From the NCBI GenBank assembly GCA_016785225.1, contig JAFBJZ010000450.1, forward strand, positions 270,001 through 334,000: DNA of 64,000 nucleotides, written 5' to 3'. Shown here one piece after another: positions 1 through 11,900 of the stretch. A model generated the notes under the pieces. It saw nothing but the letters and a program-made list of their open reading frames with translations. It made no database searches and had not been told where the DNA came from. The position numbers and the translations under genes were made by a program. Source of the stretch: Psettodes erumei. Taxonomy: Eukaryota; Chordata; Actinopteri; Pleuronectiformes; Psettodidae. Position 1 is the stretch's first letter, and every line of letters begins with the position of its first letter.

Positions 1-362
1 ACGACCCCCCCGCTGGGCTGACCCCCCCCGACCCCCCCGACGATACCCGATACCGGTTCAGAACCAGTACACTTATTGATTAAGTATGAGCGTTTACCTC
101 CTGAGGTTGACATGACGAACAGAAGAGACGTCTCGCTCTGCGGTCGCCACCGAAACTGCAAAAAAGACAAGACGAGAGGAAATGTGACCCGCGTGGTTCT
201 GGTTCTAGTTCTGAGGTTCTGGTTCTGAGGTTCTGCTCAGCAGAGCAGCATCCGGGCCTACTGCAGGTCCACAGCCCGGGGGTTTCGTGTGACCGCTTCA
301 GTTCCTGCTGCTGAGACGAGGAGGTCGTTTGGTTTCAAGGTGTGTGTCTGCAGGTGACCCCC

Positions 363-404
<42 letters not shown>

Positions 405-599
405 AGCAGAGTAGAGTCTCAGTGGAGCCAAGTTTCTATTGTATAACATGAGTGAAGATGACTCATGTGTCCACAAATAGAGAGCGCCCACGCTGCACGG
501 CGAGGCGTTCAGGGGCCGTACGGTGAAAAAGAAGGCGGGATGCTGTCGATACAACACCTGGAGGTTCTGGAGGTTCTGGATCAACAGAACCGCTGTGGT

Positions 600-631
<32 letters not shown>

Positions 632-700
632 CGGGTTCTTTCTAGCACCCACAGGACCGAGCGCCATTATCATCCCTTCAATGGGACCTGCACAGTTTTA

Positions 701-729
701 CCCCCCCCCCGGGGGGGTGGGGGGGGGTG
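701..729. repeat. C-run followed by G-run (self-complementary)
   Basis: Ten C are followed directly by G7-T-G-G and further G. The two halves are complementary and could form a hairpin or G-quadruplex; more simply it is a homopolymer tract prone to length error. Confidence 0.7.
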
Positions 730-1139
730 ACCGCTGACCTCCCTGCGATGCGTTCAGGGGCCGTTTCCGTGACGACGCTCCAGCTTCACTCAGATGAACT
801 CTGACCTCTGACGTCGACCTGATGGTGGCGCTCCGTCGGACTGCAGCTCGGGACGGGACGGACGGGACGGGACGGGACCAGAGAGGAGGCGGCAGATGTT
901 GTGATGTCGGACGGGGGGGGGGAGTGTTACATAAACCCGTCCTCCCTCCTTAATCCCCCCCCCCTCACTTTCTTTCTTACGTAATTCCGCACGTCTCTAA
1001 AACCGGATGATTGTTAAAATTAAGGGGGGGGGCTCCTCTGCCCCCTCTCCGCGGGACAAGGTCGCGCGCAAACACCCGCATCATGTCCGCGCGGCGGAGT
1101 TCCCTCCGCGGGAGAAACACACACGTCCAGAACCTTCCT

Positions 1140-1140
1140 G

Positions 1141-1172
<32 letters not shown>

Positions 1173-1200
1173 GCGCGCGCGGTGGATCACAGATGTCGCC

Positions 1201-1244
<44 letters not shown>
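1140..1244. repeat. (CA)n and (TG)n microsatellites
   Basis: A (CA)n block at about 1140-1169 and a (TG)n block at about 1201-1244 lie about 30 bp apart. The two are complementary, so they could pair as an imperfect inverted repeat. Confidence 0.9.
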
Positions 1245-1246
<2 letters not shown>

Positions 1247-1405
1247 CCGGTCTTACCTGTGTCACCAGCTCCGTCCGAACCTTCGAGCGGCTCCGAATCG
1301 ACTGTTCCTCGGTGCGCTCGCTCCCAAATATAGTCCGAGTGTGTGTGCGCGCGAGAGTGTGTGTGTGTGTGTGTGTGTCGCTTTCTGCTGCCGCTTTCGA
1401 CCCGT

Positions 1406-1596
<191 letters not shown>

Positions 1597-1846
1597 TCCC
1601 TCTGTCTCTCTTTCAGTCCATTTGTAGCATTGGTGTGTGTGTGTGTGTGTGTGGGGGGTATTGAAGGTGTGAGTGCGACTTCAAGTACTCCAAACAAAGT
1701 ACTTGAAGTAGCTGGAGTACTATTAGTACTGCTGTTACAGTTACTCTGCAGATGTCTGAACGAGTATTTACATGTATGAGTAAATTAGTCGACGACAACA
1801 ACAACAACAACAACGACAACAGTCACAGTCGTAAAAGGTGACAGGT

Positions 1847-1852
1847 TTTATT
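1847..1852 (-). terminator. rsph14: Polyadenylation signal of rsph14
   Basis: AATAAA on the minus strand, about 65 bp beyond the rsph14 stop codon. Confidence 0.7.
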
Positions 1853-1917
1853 GTGAAGAATGAATACAAGCAGGTCATACAGCAGGGCTGCTCCAGAGGT
1901 CAGAGGTCACCGAGGTC

Positions 1918-4080
1918 TCAGGGGGTCCAGGTGACGACCCTGACGGCGTTCCGGGCGGCCCGTCGGACGTCCCGGTCCTCCTCGGCGTCCTCGCTCCGCC
2001 TCTCCAGAAGGGGGAGCCGCTCCAGCAGGAGGCGCCGGCCGTCCGGCGCTTCGGCCAGCGCGGTCAGGGCCCGCAGGCAGTACACGACCAGGGCCTTCCT
2101 CCTCCTCCTCCTCTCGGGGTCCTCCTCCTCGGTCTTCACGGACACCAGGTGGAGCAGGACGGGACGACGCCCAGCTCCAGGCACTGCAGCTTACCTGCAG
2201 GAGGATGAGGGTCAGTCCTGGACCTGGTCTGTTACGGGTCTGTTTCAGGTGTTCTGCGGTGGTCAGGCGCTCTCAGGGTGTCGGCGACCCCACGGCACCT
2301 CAACGCACCTCTGAGAACCTGAAGAACCAAAGTGTGTGTTGGCACCTGCGCTGAGGATTGAAGTGTACATGACGACTCCCGCGGCGTTGACCTGAACCTC
2401 CACATCTTCATCCTGCAACAGTCCCACCAGGACAGGAAGTACCGCCTCCTCGCACACCCGCCGCTTCCCATCCTCAGGAACACTGCAACCAGAGCAGCGA
2501 TCAGTGCAACCAGCTGCTGAGCGGAGGCGGAGCATCGGCCGACAACTCACCTGAGAGCCATCATGGCGGCGGCCGCCTCCCTGCGGACGTGCGGGGAGCG
2601 GTGGGAGAGTTTGAGGCCCAGCAGCGACACGCCGTCTGAGGCCAGAGCCGGGAGAGCGTCCAGCCTGGAGCAGCAGCCGATGGCGGAGAGGAGCAGCACC
2701 TGCGCCTCCTCCTCCTCCTCCTGCCGGAGCTTCAGCATCAGTTTAGGAACCAGAGTCAGGAGAGCTTCTGCTCCTGCAGGACGACGACAGAAACCAGGAC
2801 TGACATCGTCGGTCTGCTTTTCCCTGCGTTAGAAGAACGAGGGCGGAGCGAACCTGCGGGCAGCAAGGCCAGGCGGTTCAGGACCCGGAGGGCGTTCGTC
2901 CTGCAGGGGGACGAGGGGTCGTCCAGCAGCTGGGAGAGAGGGGGGAGGAGGGCGGAGGAGAGCAGGGCCTGTCTGCAGGAGGAGACAACAGACACACAAC
3001 AGCGTGACTTCAGGTCTGACCCGCAACACAGAGTCCCTCCGGAACCGATTTTGTTTCGGGTCTGGACAACAAATCAAACTCAATCCGTCAGCTGGACTGC
3101 ATGAAAAGCTCAGGAGGGATTTTCTCTTTAGTTTCCAGCAACAAAAATCACCATTACATTTTGGGAGTGAAGCGGATCAGCATCCAGATCCAGATCCAGA
3201 TCCAGCATCCAGATCCAGATCCAGATAGATTTTGACGGACTCGTCACCACGTCCCCCATAAATGTGACAAGATTTGAAATGAAGAAAAAATGGGGGACAC
3301 GGTCTCAATTCTTTTCACGTGAAATATGACAAACTGATCCAGATCTGGATCCGCTTCTGGATCTGCTTCTGGATCCGCTTCTGGATCCAGCAGTAACCAA
3401 CGACGATCCAGCGTGAACACATTTCAGTTCTGGAGACAGATCCAGATGAAGAGGTTCCTTTTTATCTGAGCAGTTACTCCACACAGGCGGACCCCTTCAA
3501 TCTGCAAATCTGCATCAGGATCCAGATCCAGACTTTACCTAAACCCCGGAGTGGATTCTGGTGGAGGTCTGTTCTCCAGGTGAGCCTACCTGCCGGCGCC
3601 GTGGGCCGTCATCAGGTGGAGCAGCTCGCAGGTTCTCCCTCTCACCGCTGGATCTGCATCCTCCAGCAGAACCTTCAGCTGCTCCAGAAAACCTGCAGGA
3701 GTATCCCCACCTTCATGTAGTCCTCAAGTAAAAGTTACGTTACATTTCGGAGGAGTAACTAAAAATACTTCCATCCGTTGGTTGGAACAAACGTGAGCGT
3801 TTCACCGTTAATCAATCAAGAAACTGATCAGCCGATCGATCCCCCCTCGGCTCACCGGTCGGCGTCGTGTAGAAGTACTTGTAACGGAAATACTTGTAAC
3901 GTTACCTCCGCTCACGGTCTGGTAGAACCGCTCCGGGTCGCGCGTCATGTCGCAGAGCGAAGCCAGAGCCCGGAGCTTCGCGCCCGCGTCGGGCCGCCGC
4001 AGCTCGGCGAACAGCCGCGGCACGGCCCGCCGCCCGAAGGCCACCGGAGCCCGGCCCGGGTCCGGCGGAGCACCGGCCAT
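1918..4080 (-). CDS. rsph14: Radial spoke head 14 homolog (armadillo/HEAT repeat ciliary protein)
   Basis: Six coding exons on the minus strand: 4080-3906, 3692-3590, 2972-2854, 2773-2551, 2482-2346, 2194-1918. The exon lengths sum to 1034 nt, one short of 345 codons. The N-terminus (residues from GRAPVAFGRRAVPRLFAEL) and the C-terminal stretch with LAEAPDGRR match the RSPH14/RTDR1 family, which is about 348 residues long and built of armadillo-like helical repeats. The family is associated with axonemal radial spokes of motile cilia and sperm flagella. In the last exon the reading begins in one frame (GKLQCLELGVVP) and continues in another (VLLHLVSVKTEEED). The break falls at a CCC run (plus-strand 2161-2163), consistent with one missing C. 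I infer a consensus error rather than a dead gene, because all splice sites and the rest of the frame are intact. Confidence 0.88.
3181..3400. repeat. GATCCA-type hexamer repeats in rsph14 intron
   Basis: Two clusters of degenerate repeats, CAGATC units at about 3181-3228 and GGATCCGCTTCT units at about 3340-3390, lie between rsph14 exons 2 and 3. The second cluster is roughly the complement of the first. Confidence 0.7.
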
Positions 4081-5212
4081 CGTCGCACGAAGAGCAGGAA
4101 GGACGGGGCGGACGGGCGGGTGGACCGGAGCGCTCCGGCCGTTGCCTGGCAACCGCCTGACAACAACGCCATGCTGCGTTCTCGGCCCGTAGGAAAGCCG
4201 GGGTTTCCCGGGAAACAGACTGAGGACGGCAGAGACTGGGGACCCGGAAGCCGGTGAGCAGGTGAATGTGGGAGCAGGAAGGAAGCGCGGGGGGGCGACA
4301 CCTGGTGGGCAGGTGGAGTATGACAGGCGTCAGGAATCATACCGGTTCACATGTGCACGTCATCATCTATTAATCTGTTCAGTCATAAACTTTTTAATCA
4401 TTTTCCATCTCAAACATAAATTAATGTGCAGATTGAGACAAAATACTAAACTGTTTGAACCACAAAGACACTTTATTCTTTTTGTGGCGTCATAAAGTGT
4501 CGGACTACATGCAGGAAGTTCGTCGTGCCAGGCCCGTGATGTTCAACTCCTGTTTGGTCTCAACTGAAATTGAAACCTTGAACTTCGCCTCAGTGCTGAT
4601 CCAAGTTCTGCTGGATTTTTTCCGTTGGAACAGAAAGTGACAGAACCTGAATGGAGATGTGTATCTGCAGAGAATGAGGAAAGAAATGAGCCAGGATGTA
4701 TTTTCTCGGAATAACTTCCTGCTGCTGCAACCGCTTCATACTGTACAAGGAACAGAAACTTTATACATGAATAAATAAGCAATTTAAAAATCAAATGACT
4801 TTTGAGGAAGTTGGGAGACTGGAGCTGCTCCAGGGCTCCAGAAGATGTTCAACCCATCGTCCTTCTTTAGAGTCCTGCACATGCAACCTCAGGTCCTGGG
4901 GTCATTCACCTGAGAGTCACCTGTGAGGGGTTGGGGTCACATGACTCAAAAAAAGCCCACATTTTATTTCAGTTTTTGCAACTACAGTGTAGACTGTAGA
5001 TGTCACAAGTTAAATGTCAAAACACTACTGACCTTTCATATTTTGGAATATGAATCAAGAGATAAAACAAAAGTCACCATCAGCTGTCACGCTTCGCCCT
5101 GTCAGCGACGATTTAACGTGAAACGTGAAACCCCGTGTGAATGTGACTTCACGCAGATTCTGATTCGGCTGCTGTCAATCATCGTCTCTGGGTTTTCCCC
5201 CTCGTCCCATCA
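4081..5212. other. Intergenic between rsph14 and the toxin-like gene
   Basis: The rsph14 promoter side is GC rich up to about 4330, then the sequence turns AT rich. I see no coding exon. Short reading frames here have no family resemblance. Confidence 0.6.
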
Positions 5213-5306
5213 CGACATAAAACCAGACGGAGCAGGAGTCTGCGAACCTCACGCTCTCCAGCACACCTTCACCTTCACACCTGAGGAGCAGGACGTCAGT
5301 CGACAG
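5190..5306 (+). promoter_or_regulatory. Candidate promoter and 5' UTR exon of the C80/RTX gene
   Basis: A TATA-like CATAAAA (5216-5222) precedes about 85 bp ending in a strong donor, GACAG/GTGAGT, at 5306/5307. The matching acceptor TTTTGCAG ends at 5948, five bases upstream of the ATG at 5953. This is a plausible TATA promoter with one untranslated exon and a 640-bp intron. A GGGTTTTCCC motif at 5190-5199 resembles a kappa-B site with one mismatch. Transcript support is needed. Confidence 0.45.
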
Positions 5307-5952
5307 GTGAGTCCCGCGGCGGAGAAAAACACAAACTGACGAGTCTTTTGAAGGCGTTTTCTGTTGGGTTTTTAATCCCGCTGACGGACAGAGCATTTCT
5401 TCATAAACTTGGATCTGCCCCACTTTGCTTCAGGAAGTGAAAACGTTTAAAGACCCGCCGCCTCTTACAGGTAAATATGTGAATAAGTGACAGAGCAGAT
5501 TTAAAACAGCCTCACCTCAACTGCTCGGCTGGAAGATACCGGACCGTCCTCAGCCGGACTTCACTCCTCGGTATTAGCCAGAAGGTGACCGTTACTCCAG
5601 AGCTGAAACAAAGCTGTTCCAGTTGTTCACTCAGCTGGTTATCAGCCAATCATTTTGATAACGATCAATCATTTAGAAAAGAAACGAATATTTGTGTGCG
5701 TGTCGGTTCTGTGTGAGAGTAAACCCAACGCTTCGTTCCTAACTCTAATCATCTATCCTGCGGCCTGGATTCTGGTGGTACTGGTTCTAGGACTGGTCTT
5801 TCCTCAGATTTACATTTAGGCCACTGACCTCCTGTTTTATTTATTATACTGCATCTTATGATGGGACAACATGTGACGTCTTCACAGATGAACTGCCGAC
5901 TGCTGGTTCAATTCCACTCACTGTGTCTCTGTCGATGATGTTTTGCAGGACC

Positions 5953-8900
5953 ATGTCGGGACAGAGGTGGACCTGGAGGGTTCTGCAGGTCCTGATCCTC
6001 TTGGGCCTCCTCAGCCTCACTGTAGAATTCAGTAAGAGACGTTCGAACACAAAGTAGTGCAACAACTCACCCGCGGCCTGCAGCAAAAAACGCAACACAA
6101 ACTGTGACTGATTAGAGTTAACTGGATAGTCTCTTACGCCCTCTTGTGGCAGAATCCAGGAGGCGACTCAAAGCTTTGCTCAGATATCACGAGCCCAAGT
6201 GTTACACCAGAACATTTTATGATTGTAGGTTTGCTGGGTTGGATCTGAGATGGAACCGGTTTAAATTTAAGCAGACGTTAGCGCTGAGAAAGAGTAAATT
6301 CACAGCCACGCCGAAAACTGTGTTTTAACTCTGCAGACATCACCGAGAACGACTGGGAGGAGCTCGGCCCGGAAATCGCTGCACTGCACCACATGAAAAA
6401 CCTGCAGCAACACATGTCCCAGGAAAAGCTGAGCAAGTCAGGGAGACTCAGGTATGTTAGCATCGGGCGACCGCTGCAGGTACGACACAGTCTGTGGGCA
6501 ACTGGACGGCGAAAAGGATCGAAACTGCAAGTGTGTGCAGGAATTTCCTTTTTTTCCTCGTTTTGGTGAAAAAAAAACCCCAAATAAATAAATGGACCAA
6601 AGTTAACCTTATTTTTCCTTTGACTTCCCACACACTAAACTCTCTCATGTGAAATAACCACAGTCACTTTTACCTCCTGGACACCAGCGTGTCATTATAA
6701 CTTTAATTTAAGAACAACAAAAGTGATGTAACGCAGAAATGTGCTTTCACTTAGCGGGACGTCCGTCAAACGGGCCAGAGCTCGACGCCACGTCAGCAGG
6801 TAACGAGGCTTTCAGTCAGTACGTTTTTGATGCTTAACCTACTTATAAGCCACAGATGATGAGTATGACGTAGTATTTGTGAGCAGATGTAAAAGAAAGA
6901 TGCATTAAACAGAGGAATGTGTTTTATCAAGGGACACACCCACCCCCGGGGCCCGAGTCCGGAGATCGACTTCCCGGTAAGGTCGTGCTCCTGTCTACAC
7001 ATTTCATTGTTCTGTTTGTCAAATAACTGCAAGTGAGAACTTTATTTACCTGCTGGGTCACAGTGCAACCAGCGCTGTCAGCTGGTTCTCCTGAATGTAA
7101 CATCAACACGTTCGTGCTCCGGCAGGTCGGACGTGAACCAGAACCCAATGGGACTGCTGGATGGTTTTCAGGGGCGTGACAACTTCACTGCGACGTTCAT
7201 TGAAAAGCAGAAGGTTGGTGAACCTGAGAGCAAAACGAAAAGCAGAACTTAGATATGATGACGAGCTGAAATCCAAGTGGAACTGCCGGCACCAGAACCG
7301 AGCCCCGGTCGAGTTCAGTTAGGTGTTGGAGCTCTGGTTGCGTCTGGTTGCCTGGATCCTGTTTTACTTACCTTGAGAGATTTTTACTCTGGAAGATGTG
7401 ACACTCAGTCAGCAACCCTGTCTCCTCGACACGAATAAACAGCCACATCGACTAACATTTAATTTGAGAGGGAACGGTGGACGAGAGACCAGAGTCCACA
7501 TCTGCCGTCCCGTGTAGTTATGGGAAGGTGAAAAACATTTAGCCCACGATACGGAGGGTTCGAAGCTGTGACCTGAAGGTTTGGTGAGAAGTTCGACCTG
7601 GGTGATTCTGGATTTGACCCACTTCGGTGTCATTGGTACATCGAGCCAGACAAAACGGAGCTAGCTAAAGTATGGATCAGGTTTATTTGATGTGAGACCA
7701 AATTAGGAGGGTATGACCCGACGCAGATCCTTAGATGGACCTGGTTCTTCTCTATGATCAAGGTGGGACTGGATGGAAGGGATGTATCTGTGCTCTGCCT
7801 GAACTAACACCACGGTTGTTTTTCAGGACTTCGATGCCCTCTTGGCAGCGTTTGATGAACAGAAGATTCAAGACTGGCTGCTGAGTACATCTGAAATCGC
7901 GCACAGCTACAGCCAGAAACTTCTGATCATGACCGACAGAGAGAATTCAACAAAAGACAGAGTCCAACAGGAATACAACACGGACCCTCATTACTCAGTT
8001 ATAGTCAGCAAAGAATGCCTGCACAATGAATCCTGCTTACCAAAAGCAGACGGCTACACTGTCGTAAAAATATTTGGACGTTTCTCGAAAGATGGACGAA
8101 CTGTGTCCGGCCTTTCTGGTTCATCGCTCGCTAAGCTGATGCTGAAACCATCGCTGGAAGCCGCACCGGTGTTCTCCCTTGATGGACGCACAACCACAGA
8201 GTTCCAGCGCAAATTCATGGAGGTTTTCATGCTCAGCGGCAACAACAGAGTCTTAGAAACGCACCAGGATGCTCACCAGACCTACCAGATTATGGCTCGA
8301 CCTGACTTAGTTTCCAACTACCGAATTCCACAAAGACCGGTGGATCACTCCACACAGTATGACCACCAGCAGATCGTCATGATGGAAGATAACCCCGTGG
8401 TCAGTCAGGCTGCTATTAATCTTTTTGAGAAGCATCCATCCGTTAGCTCTTTGTACATTCTTGACAAAAACCAAAGACTAAAGCTGATCCGTGGGAACTC
8501 AGAGCCTCTGTCAGAGGGCAGCAGGCTGGTGCTAGTAGGCCACGGTGCCAGAGACAGCTCAGGAGAGATGAGACTGGCAGGGTACAGAGCCCGAGATGTG
8601 GCCAGAGTCATCCAAAGGACGTCCAGAGACAGCGACACAATCAAAACAACAAGTGTGGTGGCGTGTAAGGTCGGAGCCGACGAAACCTTCATCAAAACCT
8701 TGCTGAAAGAGCTTCGTGAAACCGCCGGCATCAAGACCGAGCTACACCTGACGAGTGCCATGCTCCAAGTGAGTCACACGGGTCAGAAAATTACCCAAGA
8801 AATCACTGTAGATGGGCTGCGATGGCGACACAAAGACGACAGCAAGAAAGTGGTGGCAACCCTCGACTGGAAGGGAAAGGTAATTATTAGAAATAAGCCT

Positions 8901-11900
8901 GGTAGTAGAGGAGAAGCAGTTTTTATCAATGAAAGAAACGTATTAGGAAACCCAGCACAACGTTTTTTAAAATACAGATCTGCCTGGCCGATACAGCCAA
9001 TGAGGTTTTTGAACCAGAATGTTTACAGAAATTTAAACAAGTATAGTCTGAAGGAAATGCAATATGCCAGCGATAGACTTGAAGGTCTGGCCTGGGGATT
9101 GTTTCACGCTGACCAGTCCATTCCAAAAAAAATAGACATCAACTTACAGCAAAGAATACAAGAGCATTATTTAGTAGGAAAAAGAACAAGAATGAATAAT
9201 AAGGACTCCATCCAATGGATACGGGAGGAGTCACAACTAAGGAGTGTTCTTTCTAATTGTCATGAGATTAAATCCGGAGGAGATGTTCGAGATATCATCC
9301 GTCACTTTGCAAAGGAAGGAGAAGATAAGCACACATACCTGATGATCAATGACTGGATATTGGAAGTTGATCCTGTGACTTTGTATGTTTTTCCTATTGG
9401 AAAAAGGCTGGACAACAATGAAATGGAAACTGGCAAAATCGAAGAAGTTAGAAGGTCTATCACTGACCAGGTAGGCCAGGAAAAGTACCCTGACATGAGA
9501 AAAGTCATTCTCAGAGATGGAGTCATGCAGAGTCAAAAGAGATTCGCTCTGTATGTGGACGCTACTTTTCGTGGACAGCCCATAATTGACCTACCCATAT
9601 CCACTGAAGCCTGGTACACCACATACTTCACTGCAACAGTTTTGTCAGAATCTGCGAGAAACTTCCGGACGTTTCCTCTGATTCTCATGGCTCTTGGTAT
9701 GACCAAAAGCAAAAACAACAATATCAGAGAGAGTGGCCTTAAATTCTTTTTTGAAGGACATTCAATGGCAAGAGGATTAAGTTGGATTGACCCGGGCAGC
9801 CGTGGATTTAGTGGCTCGGCAACACCTGTACATTCCACCAAACTGACTAACTTGAATCCTAGTAATGAGGGTCAGTTAATGCAAAATCTTGCAGTCGTTG
9901 TTGGCCACGAAATTGAACTAGTCACAAAATGGAAGTTAACAATTGGCAGTAAAAGCGAACAAGAATGGATAGCCGACATGGCAGATAGTTTAAAAATATT
10001 TGAAGACAAGTCAGCTAGAGAAGTGTTCTTAAAGGATTACAGTCATTTCAAAGAAGTAGTTGAGCAACATCCTTTAACGTGGCCACGACCATCCGGAGAA
10101 TTAGGAGGCTACGAGGATGGCCACGTGACTTTGCGAGACTTACAGTCTGCCACCGAATTAGAGGATTCCTTCAAACTTCAGTCCTATTTCTCCAGGGCAT
10201 CTGCATCATTTGCAGAACAAATCCACAACCAACTGAAGAAGAAATATGGTGCAAAACTGGCGGGGCTGGAGCTCAGGGAGGGCAGTACCAGAATAGAAAA
10301 TGGACAATTCATATGTCAGTTTGTTTCCAAGGAAGCTGAACCTGTTGAGTTAAGGGTTAAGTTATCTCCAGAGAGTCAACGCTACAATCAAGAAATGTTG
10401 ACCGGCATTGACAGATCAGTTCGTGACATGGAGACGAAGAGTTCAAAACCCTCCCGCAAAGTCAACAAGTACGTAGAGCACTTGGGGACTGCTGTTGGGG
10501 CACTGGGCCTGATGGTGGGTATGAAAGGAGCTGTGAACGCTTTTGAACAGGGCGACGTCGCACACGGCGTGATGGGGGCCTTGCAAACAGCTCACGGCGT
10601 GACAGCCATGACGACATCTGTCATCGCGAGACAAGCTCTGTCCTCAGAGACGAGAATTGCCAGAGCTTCGGCAACAATCATGAGAAGCCCCGCAATGAAG
10701 GGCACGATGAAAGTTATACCAGTGGTGGGAATTGGATTTGGGATTTACAGCCTGGCAGAAGATTTGAAGAGAGGTGACACGCTGGGATACATCGATGCTG
10801 CCTTTGATACCACTATGATCGTCCTGGATGTTATTGAACTTGCTCAGCCTGAACTCGCACCACTTATCATACCTTTAAACCTGGCTCTATCAGCAGTCCG
10901 GATGGTGTTCGATGATGTTTATATGGGCATCCAGAATGAACTAGAAAGCCTCCCGAAAGACGCCGGAGTTCTGGATAAAATAGTGGCTTTTTATGTCGGC
11001 ATTGGGGAGGGTTTTTTCACTTTCACAAAACAAGTTGCAAGTTTTTTTTATGACGGGCACACAGAAGAGATCGAACAGGGACAAAGACTTGTTGCTCAGA
11101 TATCAGACTATCAAAAATATTACAAAATTACAAAGGAACAAGATGGGACAAAAGCCATTGATTTTAGTGGCGGCACCTCTTCCTGGAATGGAGGAGGTAT
11201 TTCGTTCTCTCTCGCTGATCAGGGTCCATCTGAATTCTGCATGAATCATTTTGAAGCTAGTTTTCGTCATAAGTGTTGGAACATTGATGCACAAGGAAGC
11301 AATGACATCATTCTTGGCTTGGGAGAGTCACATCAATTAGAGTATACTACAGTGACCAAAAAAGTACTACTGTTCATACCAGTCGGCTCTGAGAAAGTAG
11401 CTTCAGGTTATAAAGATTTGGCATATTCCAGGTATGGGATTTACAAGGGAAATAGAGGTCCCAATCGCTTTTTTGCAATTCAGAAATCAGAAGACAAAAG
11501 TGCAATTGAACTGATGTTAAGTTACTATTACAGTCTTTACGGTGAACCGGGTGATGACATATTTTTCCTTGGGCCACAGAGAAGTTATGTTCAAGGCTCT
11601 GGTGGAAGAGACACGTACATCATTCCTGACAATGGAGGGACCACAACAATTAACAACTACGACCCATACAAAGCTCTGGACAATCTTCATTTCAGTGTTG
11701 TTTACAGTCACATTTCTGTGTCTAAATCTGGGAACGATGTTGTGTTAATGTACGAGAACAGCCATACCGTAACCATACAAAACTGGTTTTTGGGAGAGGC
11801 GTATCGTCACATGAACATGATGTCGGGAGACGGAGTCTTATTTGAGATTTCTTCCACTGTGATTTCTTCCATTAAGCTGGTGGCCACAGGAATAAACAAG

